From Streptococcus oralis subsp. tigurinus AZ_3a (GTDB lineage: Bacteria > Bacillota > Bacilli > Lactobacillales > Streptococcaceae): a DNA stretch of 64,000 nucleotides. The stretch covers positions 1 through 64,000 of the forward strand of contig AORU01000001.1 in the NCBI GenBank assembly GCA_000344275.1, written 5' to 3'. The position numbers and the translations under genes are program-made. The notes under the pieces were generated by a model, which had not been told where the DNA came from, ran no database searches, and saw nothing but the letters and a program-made list of their open reading frames with translations. Shown piece by piece: positions 19,602 to 30,092 of this stretch. Each line of letters begins with the position of its first letter. Within the stretch, counting starts at the first letter, position 1.

Positions 19602-20437
19602 TGAAATTAGCTCAATTATTTTCAGATTTTGAAGAAGAGTTGATAAGACAAGGAGAGGAAGCAGAAAGCCTCTCTTTTGTCTATCGTAGCCTTAAAAATC
19701 TCTCTTTTACAGACTTTGTCTTTGCCCTTCAACAAGAGGTAACAGAAGAAGAAAAACAATTTGTAAAAGAGATTTACCAACAGTTAGCAGCTCATAAACC
19801 GGCACAGTACATCATTGGTCACGCAGATTTTTTTGGAATGCAGTTAAAAGTAGATGAGCGGGTTTTGATTCCTCGTCCAGAAACAGAAGAGTTGGTGGAA
19901 CTCATCCTCACAGAAAATCCTGAGGATAAGCTTAAGATCCTAGATATCGGGACTGGAAGTGGCGCCATAGCTCTCGCATTAGCAAAAAACAGACCAGATT
20001 GGTCAGTGACAGCAGCAGATATTTCACAAGACGCCTTAGAGCTTGCATCAGAGAATGTTAGAGATCAAAATCTTAATATATTTTTTAAAAAATCTGATTG
20101 TTTTGCAGAAATTTCTGAAAAATATGATATAATTGTATCCAATCCACCCTATATCTCTCGTGCAGATGAGTCAGAGGTTGGTTTGAATGTTTTGCATTCA
20201 GAGCCTCATCTAGCTCTTTTTGCAGATGAGGATGGCCTAGCTATTTACCGCAGAATTGCGGAAGATGCAAAAGACTATCTCACAGATGGTGGTAGGATTT
20301 ACCTTGAAATTGGATACAAGCAAGGTCAAAGTGTTCCTGCGCTTTTTAGGAAATATCTTCCTGAAAAACGAGTACGAACACTCAAAGACCAATTTGGTCA
20401 AGATAGGATGGTTGTAGTTGATGATGGACAGGATTAG
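19601..20437 (+). CDS. prmC: Release factor glutamine methyltransferase
   Basis: SAM-dependent N5-glutamine methyltransferase for the GGQ motif of RF1/RF2; 278 residues. SAM-binding DIGTGSGAIALALA (about 110) and the NPPY catalytic motif in IVSNPPYISRADESEV (about 180). Its ATG overlaps the last base of the prfA stop, giving a strict operon with its substrate gene. Confidence 0.95.
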   Translation: MKLAQLFSDFEEELIRQGEEAESLSFVYRSLKNLSFTDFVFALQQEVTEEEKQFVKEIYQQLAAHKPAQYIIGHADFFGMQLKVDERVLIPRPETEELVELILTENPEDKLKILDIGTGSGAIALALAKNRPDWSVTAADISQDALELASENVRDQNLNIFFKKSDCFAEISEKYDIIVSNPPYISRADESEVGLNVLHSEPHLALFADEDGLAIYRRIAEDAKDYLTDGGRIYLEIGYKQGQSVPALFRKYLPEKRVRTLKDQFGQDRMVVVDDGQD

Positions 20438-21023
20438 ACAAGAGTTGGAAAAGGGCGGAGCTGTTGTTTTGCCTACAGAGACAGTTTATGGTCTCTTTGC
20501 TAAGGCCTTAGACGAAAAAGCTGTTGACCATGTTTACCAACTCAAACGTCGTCCTAGAGATAAGGCACTCAATCTTAATGTCGCTTCTCTAGAGGACATC
20601 TTGCACTTTTCAAAGAATCAGCCAACTTATCTACAAAAGCTTGTAGAGGCCTTTTTACCGGGTCCCTTGACCATTATCCTCGAAGCCAATGACCGAGTTC
20701 CCTATTGGGTCAACTCTGGTCTTGCAACTGTCGGATTTCGGATGCCGAGTCACCCCATTACACTTGATTTGATTCGAGAGATAGGACCCTTGATTGGGCC
20801 GTCTGCCAATATCTCGGGTCAGGCGAGTGGAGTGACCTTTGCTCAAATTCTAGAGGATTTTGACCAAGAGGTTCTGGGTCTGGAGGACGACGCTTTTCTA
20901 ACTGGACAGGATTCAACTATTTTGGATTTGTCTGGAGACAAGGTGAACATCTTGCGCCAAGGTGCAATTAAACGAGAGGATATTCTTGCTCGGTTGCCAG
21001 AGATTTCTTTTGAGGAGGAATGA
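20421..21023 (+). CDS. L-threonylcarbamoyladenylate synthase (TsaC/Sua5/YrdC family)
   Basis: YrdC-domain enzyme making threonylcarbamoyl-AMP for t6A37 of tRNAs; about 200 residues, the short TsaC form. Motifs are VVLPTETVYGL, KRRPRDKALNLNV and GPSANISG. It overlaps prmC by 17 nt. Starts at 20421 and 20424 are equally good; a TTG at 20418 is also in frame. Confidence 0.88.
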   Translation: MMDRIRQELEKGGAVVLPTETVYGLFAKALDEKAVDHVYQLKRRPRDKALNLNVASLEDILHFSKNQPTYLQKLVEAFLPGPLTIILEANDRVPYWVNSGLATVGFRMPSHPITLDLIREIGPLIGPSANISGQASGVTFAQILEDFDQEVLGLEDDAFLTGQDSTILDLSGDKVNILRQGAIKREDILARLPEISFEEE

Positions 21024-21024
21024 G

Positions 21025-21456
21025 ATGCTAAGAGATTTGCAAGAAACAGATGTGAATGCTATATGTGAGATTAACCAAGAGGCTTTGGGTTATTCTTTTA
21101 GTCCAGAGGACACAGCTAGTCAACTAGCTAGACTGTCTCAGGATTCTCATCATTTCCTACTTGGCTATGAGGATGAGGTCAGCCATGTCCTACTTGGATA
21201 TGTCCATGCTGAAGTTTATGAATCCCTCTATTCCAAAGCAGGCTTTAATATCTTAGGCTTAGCGGTTTCGCCTCAAGCACAAGGACGAGGTATCGGTAAA
21301 AGCTTACTGCAAGGGTTGGATCAAGAAGCAAAAAGACGGGGCTATGAGTTTATCCGCTTAAACTCTGCTGATCATCGTCTGGGTGCTCACGCATTTTATG
21401 AAAAAGTTGGTTATACTTGTGATAAAGTGCAGAAACGGTTTATTCGCATCTTTTAG
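21025..21456 (+). CDS. GNAT family N-acetyltransferase
   Basis: Acetyl-CoA-dependent acetyltransferase of about 143 residues with the GNAT motif A LGLAVSPQAQGRGIGKSLL (about residues 75-95) and a C-terminal AHAFYEKVGYT. Start chosen at ATG 21025, just after the tsaC stop, with GAGGAGGA upstream. It lies in the prfA-prmC-tsaC operon. The substrate is unknown; a RimI-like role is possible, but the gene is not close enough to name. Confidence 0.85.
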   Translation: MLRDLQETDVNAICEINQEALGYSFSPEDTASQLARLSQDSHHFLLGYEDEVSHVLLGYVHAEVYESLYSKAGFNILGLAVSPQAQGRGIGKSLLQGLDQEAKRRGYEFIRLNSADHRLGAHAFYEKVGYTCDKVQKRFIRIF

Positions 21457-21505
21457 TATATTTTCTTAAACTAAAAGACCTGTCATATTATAAAGGAGAA
21501 GACCT

Positions 21506-22762
21506 ATGATTTTTGACAAAGACGATTTTAAAGCATACGATGCTGATCTCTGGAATGCTATTGCCAAAGAAGAAGAACGCCAACAAAACAACATTGAGTT
21601 GATTGCTTCGGAAAACGTGGTTTCCAAGGCTGTTATGGCAGCTCAAGGGTCTATCTTGACAAACAAATATGCCGAGGGTTACCCAGGGCGCCGTTATTAT
21701 GGTGGAACTGATGTAGTAGACGTGGTAGAAACTCTAGCTATTGAACGTGCAAAAGAAATTTTCGGTGCTAAGTTCGCCAATGTTCAACCTCACTCAGGAA
21801 GCCAAGCCAACTGTGCGGCTTACATGGCCTTGATTGAGCCTGGTGACACTGTAATGGGAATGGATTTGGCAGCAGGTGGACACTTGACCCACGGAGCTCC
21901 TGTTAGCTTCTCTGGTCAAACCTACAACTTTGTTTCTTACAGTGTGGATCCTGAAACGGAACTCTTGGACTTTGACGCTATCTTGAAACAAGCCCAAGAA
22001 GTCAAACCAAAACTAATCGTAGCGGGTGCTTCAGCCTATTCTCAAATTATCGACTTCTCAAAATTCCGTGAAATCGCAGATGCTGTTGGGGCTAAGCTCA
22101 TGGTCGATATGGCTCATATCGCGGGTTTGGTTGCGGCTGGTCTTCACCCAAGCCCAGTACCATACGCTCATATCACGACAACAACGACCCACAAAACCCT
22201 TCGTGGACCTCGTGGTGGTTTGATTTTGACAAATGATGAGGATCTAGCTAAGAAAATCAACTCAGCTATTTTCCCTGGTATTCAAGGTGGTCCTTTGGAG
22301 CATGTTATCGCTGCTAAGGCGGTTTCATTCAAAGAAGTTTTGGATCCAGCCTTCAAGGAATATGCTGCTAATGTCATCAAAAACAGCAAGGCTATGGTTG
22401 AAGTCTTCTTGCAAGACCCTGATTTCCGTATCATTTCTGGCGGTACTGAAAATCACCTCTTCCTAGTGGATGTGACTAAAGTTGTAGAAAACGGAAAAGT
22501 TGCTCAAAACTTGCTGGATGAGGTTAATATTACCCTAAATAAAAACTCAATCCCTTACGAAACCTTGTCACCATTCAAGACAAGTGGGATTCGTATCGGA
22601 TCTGCAGCCATCACTGCACGTGGATTTGGTGAGGAAGAAAGCCGTAAAGTGGCTGAACTCATCATTAAAACCCTTAAAAATGCAGAAAATGAAGCTGCCT
22701 TAGAAGAAGTGAGAAGTGAAGTCAAAGCGTTGACAGCTGCCTTCCCACTATACGAGGACTAA
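21506..22762 (+). CDS. glyA: Serine hydroxymethyltransferase
   Basis: PLP enzyme that interconverts serine and glycine with tetrahydrofolate; 418 residues. Motifs are the N-terminal [38 protein letters not shown] and the PLP-Lys motif [14 protein letters not shown] (about residue 230). RBS AAAGGAGAAG. It is probably the first gene of a unit with the next two genes (8-nt gap, then a 1-nt overlap). Confidence 0.97.
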   Translation: MIFDKDDFKAYDADLWNAIAKEEERQQNNIELIASENVVSKAVMAAQGSILTNKYAEGYPGRRYYGGTDVVDVVETLAIERAKEIFGAKFANVQPHSGSQANCAAYMALIEPGDTVMGMDLAAGGHLTHGAPVSFSGQTYNFVSYSVDPETELLDFDAILKQAQEVKPKLIVAGASAYSQIIDFSKFREIADAVGAKLMVDMAHIAGLVAAGLHPSPVPYAHITTTTTHKTLRGPRGGLILTNDEDLAKKINSAIFPGIQGGPLEHVIAAKAVSFKEVLDPAFKEYAANVIKNSKAMVEVFLQDPDFRIISGGTENHLFLVDVTKVVENGKVAQNLLDEVNITLNKNSIPYETLSPFKTSGIRIGSAAITARGFGEEESRKVAELIIKTLKNAENEAALEEVRSEVKALTAAFPLYED

Positions 22763-22769
22763 TACTTTT

Positions 22770-23744
22770 ATGGACATTTATATTAAGAAAGCTATTATCC
22801 ATCAGTTCAGCCCAGACGATACTGAGTTGTTTCTAGCGGATAAGTTTCTCAATATCACTCCAAAAATCGAGGAATACCTACGTAAAAAAATCGAACGCGT
22901 GTATTCAGATGAAGCCAAGACTGGGATTTTCGAAGAAGAAAATCCCTTCTTCAATCACATCACGGATGATTTGTTGGAGACATCATTAACACTGGCTAAT
23001 CTCTGGAAAGAGGAGTTTAGCATTTCTGAAAATCTCAAGACTAATGACTTGATTTTTGTACAATTTTCTAAAGAAGGTGTTGAACATTTCGCTTTCTTGC
23101 GAATTGCTCTACGTGAGACCTTGACCCACCTCGGTGGAGAAGTTGATAACCCAATCAAGCTAACTCAGAATAACCTGCCTGGATTTGGAACGGGGGCTGA
23201 TGAGGCTCTGGTGGTTAATCTTCAAAGTCGCAAGTACCATCTCATCGAAAAACGCATCAAGTACAATGGGACTTTTTTGAACTATTTTTCAGAAAATCTC
23301 TTAGCTGTTGCACCTAAGATTTCGCCAAAAAAATCCATCAAGGAACTGGAAAAAACGGCTCAGAGAATTGCAGAATCTTTTAACACAGATGACTTTCAAT
23401 TTCAATCCAAGGTCAAATCAGCGATTTTCAACAATCTTGAAGAAAGCAATGAACTGTCTCCTGAGAAATTGGCTAACGACCTTTTTGACAACAATCTGAC
23501 AGCTCGTTTGAGCTTTATCGACCAAGTCAAGGAAGCCGTACCAGAACCAGTCCAGTTTGATGAAATTGATGCCAGTCGTCAGCTCAAGAAATTTGAAAAT
23601 CAAAAGCTTTCCTTGTCAAATGGAATCGAACTCATCGTTCCCAATAACGTCTATCAAGATGCGGAATCGGTCGAGTTTATCCAAAATGACAATGGAACCT
23701 ATTCTATCTTAATCAAAAATATCGAGGATATTCAAAGTAAATAA
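22770..23744 (+). CDS. Nucleoid-associated protein (NdpA/YejK family)
   Basis: Cytoplasmic protein of 324 residues matching the 37-kDa nucleoid-associated protein family ([20 protein letters not shown] at the N-terminus, a [19 protein letters not shown] block in the middle). A role in DNA binding is inferred from the family only. It follows glyA and shares one base with the next gene. Confidence 0.8.
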   Translation: MDIYIKKAIIHQFSPDDTELFLADKFLNITPKIEEYLRKKIERVYSDEAKTGIFEEENPFFNHITDDLLETSLTLANLWKEEFSISENLKTNDLIFVQFSKEGVEHFAFLRIALRETLTHLGGEVDNPIKLTQNNLPGFGTGADEALVVNLQSRKYHLIEKRIKYNGTFLNYFSENLLAVAPKISPKKSIKELEKTAQRIAESFNTDDFQFQSKVKSAIFNNLEESNELSPEKLANDLFDNNLTARLSFIDQVKEAVPEPVQFDEIDASRQLKKFENQKLSLSNGIELIVPNNVYQDAESVEFIQNDNGTYSILIKNIEDIQSK

Positions 23745-24358
23745 TGTTTAAATTTATACGAAGAATGCTAGTGCTAGCAGTCTTCCTTTTTGCTGGTTAT
23801 AAAGTTTACCGAGTTCACCAAGACGTCAAACAAGTCATGACTTATCAACCCATGGTTCGAGAAATCTTGAGTGAAAAAGATACTCCAGCCAATGAAGAGC
23901 TTGTGCTCGCTATGATTTATACCGAAACGAAGGGAAAAGAAGGGGATGTCATGCAGTCTAGTGAGTCTGCAAGTGGTTCAACCAACACTATCAATGATAA
24001 TGCCTCTAGTATTCGTCAAGGTATTCAAACTCTAACAGATAACCTCTATCTGGCTCAGAGCAAGGGGGTAGATGTCTGGACCGCTGTTCAAGCCTATAAT
24101 TTTGGGCCTGCCTATATCGACTTTATCGCTCAGAATGGCAAGAAAAATACACTAGCACTGGCCAAGCGTTATTCCCGTGAGACTGTTGCTCCAATCCTTG
24201 GCAATACCACTGGAAAAACCTATAGTTATATTCACCCTATTTCTATCTTTCACGGAGCTGAACTCTATGTAAATGGTGGAAACTATTACTATTCTAGACA
24301 GGTACAGCTAAACCTTTACATCATAAAATGTTTCACTTTCTTTTCGACATCTGGCTAG
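23744..24358 (+). CDS. Lysozyme-like cell-wall protein (Pvaa-type)
   Basis: Protein of 204 residues resembling pneumococcal vaccine antigen A and the bacteriophage-T4-like/goose-like lysozyme family. It has an N-terminal membrane anchor or signal (about 8-25), a candidate catalytic Glu in [20 protein letters not shown] (about residue 66) and the motif [13 protein letters not shown]. It is predicted to be a peptidoglycan muramidase or lytic transglycosylase outside the membrane. The stop codon lies in the loop of the downstream terminator. Confidence 0.85.
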   Translation: MFKFIRRMLVLAVFLFAGYKVYRVHQDVKQVMTYQPMVREILSEKDTPANEELVLAMIYTETKGKEGDVMQSSESASGSTNTINDNASSIRQGIQTLTDNLYLAQSKGVDVWTAVQAYNFGPAYIDFIAQNGKKNTLALAKRYSRETVAPILGNTTGKTYSYIHPISIFHGAELYVNGGNYYYSRQVQLNLYIIKCFTFFSTSG

Positions 24359-24374
24359 ACCAGGTGTTTTTTGC
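24347..24374 (+). terminator. Terminator overlapping the lysozyme-like gene end
   Basis: Stem ACATCTGG with CCAGGTGT (one G-T wobble), loop CTAGA that contains the TAG stop, then TTTTTT. Confidence 0.85.
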
Positions 24375-24432
24375 TATAAGTTTTCTTTAAGATTGTTTTA
24401 TTACCCTAGAAAGGTAAAGGAGGGAATATCCC

Positions 24433-25407
24433 ATGAGAAAGAAATTCTTTCTAACAAGTGCTGCAGTATTGTGGGCCGCAACAGCTATGACAAGCGTCCA
24501 CGCAGCAACCGATGTTCAAAAAGTAATCGATGAAACCTATGTACAACCAGAATATGTCCTAGGTTCTTCTCTATCTGAAGACCAGAAAAATCAAACTCTT
24601 AGCAAACTTGGCTATGATGCATCAAAAGACACCAAAGATATCAAAACTATGACACCTGATATCTATTCGAAAATTATGAATGTGGCTAATGATGCTAGTT
24701 TACAACTCTATTCATCAGCTAAGATTCAAAAGTTAGGTGATAAGTCGCCTCTAGAGGTCAAGATTGAAACGCCTGAAAATATCACCAAGGTGACGCAGGA
24801 TATGTACCGTAACGCAGCAGTGACGCTGGGAGTAGAGCATGCCAAAATCACAGTTGCAGCTCCTATTCCAGTTACAGGAGAGAGCGCCCTAGCAGGGATT
24901 TACTACTCTTTAGAGGCCAATGGTGCTAAAGTACCGCAAGCCAATAAAGACTTGGCTCAAGAGGAGCTAAAAGCCTTATCAGATATCAACGCAGAGAACA
25001 AGGACAAGTCAGGTTACGATGCCAATAAACTCAATGTCGCTTTGGCAGATATCAAGGCAGGAATCGCAAAAGCAAAAGAAGCCAAAGGTAATCTGACAGA
25101 AGAAGATGTCCGCAAAATCGTTGAAGACACGCTAAAAAACTACAAACTCGATCAGGTTATAACAGGAAACCAGGTCAATATCATCATCAATTTTGCACTC
25201 AACCTCTCTAAGAGTGACATTTTGAACAATGCTGATTTCACTAAAACCCTAAATGATCTCAAGCAAAGCATTGTCTCCCAAGCTGGAGATAGCTTCAAAA
25301 ATATTAACCTCAACTTTGATGCCAATAAAGCACTAGAAGACGGGGGCAACTTTTTGAGTCCCCTTTGGCAGGCCATTGTCAACTTCTTCAAGAGTTTTGG
25401 TGCTTAG
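24433..25407 (+). CDS. Secreted DUF1002 protein
   Basis: Extracellular protein of 324 residues with a Sec signal peptide (MRKKFFLTSAAVLWAATAMTSVHA) and a DUF1002-type body (PVTGESALAGIYYSLE; long helical second half). It has no sorting or lipobox motif. The function is unknown; the family is conserved next to the Pvaa-like gene in streptococci. RBS AAAGGAGGG, promoter not obvious. Confidence 0.8.
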   Translation: MRKKFFLTSAAVLWAATAMTSVHAATDVQKVIDETYVQPEYVLGSSLSEDQKNQTLSKLGYDASKDTKDIKTMTPDIYSKIMNVANDASLQLYSSAKIQKLGDKSPLEVKIETPENITKVTQDMYRNAAVTLGVEHAKITVAAPIPVTGESALAGIYYSLEANGAKVPQANKDLAQEELKALSDINAENKDKSGYDANKLNVALADIKAGIAKAKEAKGNLTEEDVRKIVEDTLKNYKLDQVITGNQVNIIINFALNLSKSDILNNADFTKTLNDLKQSIVSQAGDSFKNINLNFDANKALEDGGNFLSPLWQAIVNFFKSFGA

Positions 25408-25429
25408 GTCATTTCATGATATAATAGAT

Positions 25430-25458
25430 GGTAACAGAAATGTTGCCGTCTTTTTTTT
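25430..25458 (+). terminator. Terminator or attenuator ahead of rlmCD
   Basis: Stem GGTAACA with TGTTGCC (one T-G), loop GAAA, then GTC and eight T. A TATAAT (25420-25425, with TG extension) lies just upstream, so the hairpin could end the DUF1002 transcript or sit at the very start of an rlmCD transcript. Confidence 0.7.
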
Positions 25459-25470
25459 GTTGGCTGATAG

Positions 25471-27002
<1,532 letters not shown>

Positions 27003-27287
27003 ATGATGAGATGGATAATAAAAATAATCTTGTTTCCAATCAGCTTGCTGCTGAGTATCCTTACTGCCTTTCTGACATTTATACTTGGCATAGGAACAAC
27101 TATTCTGTATTTCTTAATGCTGATGTGTATAGTTGCTGCAATAGGATCATTTATGCAAAAAGATATATCACTTGGCATTGAGGCATTGGTATTAGGATTT
27201 TTGTTAAGTCCTTATGGAATACCGATGGTCGGAGCAGCTGTTATAGCATTCCTTCAGGGAATCAATGAAGCAATAAAATCAATCTAA
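27003..27287 (+). CDS. CD1845-like membrane protein
   Basis: A 94-residue very hydrophobic protein with about three helices (5-25, 30-55, 60-90), resembling the CD1845 family found at this position in Tn1549-type ICEs. It begins right after the stop of the previous gene, so the two are coupled. Function unknown; a membrane role in conjugation or exclusion is possible. Confidence 0.6.
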   Translation: MMRWIIKIILFPISLLLSILTAFLTFILGIGTTILYFLMLMCIVAAIGSFMQKDISLGIEALVLGFLLSPYGIPMVGAAVIAFLQGINEAIKSI

Positions 27288-27313
27288 AAAAATTCATACA
27301 AATGGTTACCAAA

Positions 27314-27345
27314 GGCGATAGAAGAAAAACTATCGTCTTTTTCTT
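27314..27345 (+). terminator. Terminator-like hairpin before ICE replication initiator
   Basis: GGCGATAG with CTATCGTC, loop of 8, then TTTTTC, about 30 nt before the repA start codon. Confidence 0.7.
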
Positions 27346-27374
27346 TGCCAATTTTTAAGGAGGGAGGTGAAGCG

Positions 27375-28154
27375 ATGGACTTTGACTATTTCTATAACAG
27401 AGAAGCAGAAAGATTTAACTTTCTAAAAGTACCGGAGATATTGGTAGACGGAGAAGAATTTAAGGGATTATCCGCTGAAGCGATTATCCTTTATTCAATG
27501 CTTCTTAAACGGACAGGAATGTCTTTTAAGAATAACTGGATAGACAAAGATGGCAGGGTATTTATCTATTTTACTGTTGAAGAAATTATGAGAAGAAGAA
27601 ATATCTCAAAGCCGACAGCTATAAAAACATTAGATGAACTCGATATGAAAAAAGGAATCGGACTGATTGAAAGAGTAAGGCTTGGGCTTGGTAAGCCGAA
27701 TGTCATATATGTTAAAGACTTTATGAGCATATTAGCGGTAAAAGAAAATGGCTTTCAGAAGTCAAAAAACTTAACTTCAGAAGTAAAAGATTTTAACCTC
27801 AGAAGTAAAGAAAATGAACTTCAGGAAGTTCAAAATCTTGACTCTAACTATATAGAGAATAATAAGAGTAAGTATAGTAAGAGAGAATATAGTTTTGGTG
27901 AAAACGGGCTTGGAACATTTCAAAATGTATTTTTAACGGCAGAAGATATATCCGATTTACAAATCATAATGAACTCACAGCTTGATAATTACATTGAGAG
28001 ATTATCTGCATATATCAAAAGTACCGGAAAGACCTATAAAGACCATAAAGCGACAATCCTTTCTTGGTTTTATAAAGATCAGGGGAGAGGAAAAGAAGTG
28101 AAAACATCAAATATCCCGACATGGGAAGAATATGATAAAGGAGAACACCTATGA
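27375..28154 (+). CDS. ICE replication initiator (RepA N-terminal family)
   Basis: A 259-residue initiator-type protein starting MDFDYFYNREAERFNFLKVP after AGGGAGGTGA; an in-frame ATG 30 nt earlier would swallow the ribosome binding site. The N-terminal part (about 1-115) matches RepA_N winged-helix initiators (LVDGEEFKGLSAEAIILYSMLLKR, then a helix-turn-helix RRRNISKPTAIKTLDEL). The C-terminal part (about 180-255) resembles DnaD-like helicase-loader contacts (LDNYIERLSAYIKSTGKTYKDH). Between them lies a repetitive linker encoded by four 22-bp repeats. The DnaC-like gene that follows fits a replication-start module for the excised ICE. Confidence 0.8.
   Translation: MDFDYFYNREAERFNFLKVPEILVDGEEFKGLSAEAIILYSMLLKRTGMSFKNNWIDKDGRVFIYFTVEEIMRRRNISKPTAIKTLDELDMKKGIGLIERVRLGLGKPNVIYVKDFMSILAVKENGFQKSKNLTSEVKDFNLRSKENELQEVQNLDSNYIENNKSKYSKREYSFGENGLGTFQNVFLTAEDISDLQIIMNSQLDNYIERLSAYIKSTGKTYKDHKATILSWFYKDQGRGKEVKTSNIPTWEEYDKGEHL
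27754..27829 (+). repeat. Four 22-bp iterons inside the ICE repA gene
   Basis: TTCAGAAGT-type cores start at 27754, 27776, 27798 (CTCAGAAGT) and 27820 (TTCAGGAAGT). The spacing is exactly 22 bp, with A/T-rich partners such as AAAAGATTTTAAC between them. Likely initiator binding sites, that is, a candidate origin inside the gene. Confidence 0.7.
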
Positions 28155-29002
28155 TGAAAGAATTAGAAAAAGTAATGATAGAAGATGTAGAGTATTCTTA
28201 CGATCCTGAAAAAGAATATATCAAGGATGGACACGCATTTTGTAAAGTTTGCCATGAAAGAAAAGACGGAAAAGTGATGGAGTTCTTTGATAACAAGATG
28301 ATATTTAAGATTTCTTGCAAATGCGATAGAGATAGAGAGGAAAGAGAAAAAGAAAGACAAAAGCAGATGGAGATTGAACGATTAAAGAGTAGCTGCTTTA
28401 ACTCGATTATTCAGTGGTCATACACATTTGAAAATTATCAGGGAGAAGAAAATCAAAGCCTTATCATTGCAAAGAACTTTGTAAAAGACTATGAGGAAAT
28501 GAAAAAAGAAAATATCGGACTTCTTTTTTATGGCTCAGTAGGTAGCGGAAAGACCTATCTTGCCTGCTCCATTGCAAATAGCCTTATTGAACAGTATCAA
28601 ATAGGCGTTAAAATAAGAAATTTTGCACAGATTATCAATGAGCTGCAAAAGGGAGGATTTGATTTTGACAAGAACGCATATATTGAATCCCTTGTAAATA
28701 TTTCCGTTCTTATCTTGGATGACTTAGGAATAGAAAGAGATACAAGCTATGCCAAAGAGCAAGTATATAACATCGTGAATAACAGGTACTTAAAACAGAA
28801 ACCGACTATCTTTACCACTAATCTTTCCTATGACACAATCCAAAATTGTAAGGATAGCGTAGAGTATCAAAGAATCTACTCAAGAATCATAGAGATGTGT
28901 ATTCCTGTTATGGTTGTAGGAGAAGATTTTAGAAAGGTTATTCAAAAGGACAAACTGAATCGGAATAAGGACAGACTGCTGAATGGAGGTGAGATAAGTT
29001 GA
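28151..29002 (+). CDS. DnaC-like helicase-loader ATPase
   Basis: AAA+ ATP-binding protein, 283 residues. A zinc-like Cys cluster (CKVCHERK, CKCDRD) near 30-65, Walker A LFYGSVGSGKTYLA (about 125) and Walker B SVLILDDLGIE (about 190). It is predicted to load the replicative helicase at the ICE origin with the upstream initiator. It overlaps repA by 4 nt (ATGA) and the next gene by 4 nt. Confidence 0.85.
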   Translation: MMKELEKVMIEDVEYSYDPEKEYIKDGHAFCKVCHERKDGKVMEFFDNKMIFKISCKCDRDREEREKERQKQMEIERLKSSCFNSIIQWSYTFENYQGEENQSLIIAKNFVKDYEEMKKENIGLLFYGSVGSGKTYLACSIANSLIEQYQIGVKIRNFAQIINELQKGGFDFDKNAYIESLVNISVLILDDLGIERDTSYAKEQVYNIVNNRYLKQKPTIFTTNLSYDTIQNCKDSVEYQRIYSRIIEMCIPVMVVGEDFRKVIQKDKLNRNKDRLLNGGEIS

Positions 29003-29484
29003 TCAATGAAGAAATAGCAAGAAAAACGCTGAATATGGAAGTTAGAGCTGCTAAAGTAACAGGAAAGCTAATTCTGAACTTATTAAAGAAATTGATGAAA
29101 GAAGCAGAAAAACTTGGAGGACTTGAAAAGCTGGTTAATGCTAACGGAAATGAAGTAAAGCTAAAAGATATGGTTAAAAAGGGACAGCTTGAAGAAATTC
29201 CGGTTGAAGAAGCAGAGCTTAAGGAACTGAAAAAGGAGCTAAATAGATACGGTGTTAAGTTTTCGGTGATGAAAGATAAGGAAACAGGTAAATTCTCAGT
29301 ATTTTTCCAAGCCAAAGATATGAAAGTAATGGACAAAGCATTTAAGCATGCCCTGTCAGAATCGGAAAAGAAAACGGAAAGAAAAGAATCTATCCATAAG
29401 AATATTGAGAAGTTCAAGGAGATGGCTAAAAACTCTGTTTCCAAAGATAAAATCAAGAATAAACAAAAGGAGCAGAGCCTATGA
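28999..29484 (+). CDS. PcfB/DUF3801 conjugation protein
   Basis: Relaxosome-linked protein of 161 residues (DUF3801), starting at TTG 28999 within the stop of the previous gene, with GGAGGTGAG upstream. The conserved block is GVKFSVMKDKETGKFSVFFQAKDMKVMDKAF (about 75-112), followed by a Lys-rich tail. PcfB-type proteins work with the PcfC/VirD4 coupling ATPase, which is the next gene (4-nt overlap). A paralogue is at 61359. Confidence 0.8.
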   Translation: MINEEIARKTLNMEVRAAKVTGKLILNLLKKLMKEAEKLGGLEKLVNANGNEVKLKDMVKKGQLEEIPVEEAELKELKKELNRYGVKFSVMKDKETGKFSVFFQAKDMKVMDKAFKHALSESEKKTERKESIHKNIEKFKEMAKNSVSKDKIKNKQKEQSL

Positions 29485-30037
29485 TAGATAAAATATTAAA
29501 GGACATCAAAGGCTTATTTAAGGTGCAAGATAAGGTAAAGTTTCTAAAGCAGAACATTCCCTATCTTGCATTTTTCTATATAGGTAATATCTTTTCACAT
29601 CATGTAAGAGCCTATATAGGTGGCGATATTATTGACAAAATTTTTCAAGGGATATTAGAGATTAATACGATGAGCTTTCTTCCAAGCCTTCATCCTACGG
29701 ATATTATAATGGGCGTGGTAGTAGCTGTTTTAATCAAAATTATCGTATATACCAAAGGGAAAAATGCTAAAAAGTTTAGACAGGGGAAAGAGTATGGCTC
29801 AGCAAGATGGGGAACGAAAAAAGATATAGAGCCATATATGGATGAAAAGTTTCAAAACAATATCCTACTTACGCAAACAGAACGATTAACTATGAATGGC
29901 AGACCGGCTAATCCTAAGTATGCAAGAAATAAGAATGTTCTTGTCATCGGTGGATCAGGAAGTGGAAAAACCCGATTTTATGTCAAACCTAACTTAATGC
30001 AGATGCACAGTAGCTATTGTGTAACTGATCCGAAAGG
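29481..30037 (+). pseudogene. virD4 (coupling protein) part 1 of 3: N-terminus and Walker A
   Basis: The first 185 codons of a VirD4/TcpA-type type IV secretion coupling protein. Two membrane helices are suggested near 20-45 and 70-90. GKEYGSARWGTKKDI and Walker A VIGGSGSGKTRFYVKP (about 156-170) are present. After DPKG the reading frame leaves the family (LTF, stop) because IME A is inserted at GGA 30036-30038. The rest of the gene is at 36456-36884 and 52031-52829. Without excision the ICE has no working coupling ATPase from this gene. Confidence 0.92.
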
Positions 30038-30092
30038 ATTAACCTTTTAGGGACAGAGAAAATAACAAAAACTTGGAAAGGAGGTAATTCTC

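Noticed and set aside
25420..25425. TATAAT as promoter of rlmCD
   Set aside because: Not ruled out, but it lies directly before a terminator hairpin and has no -35 box, so it is not called as a promoter.
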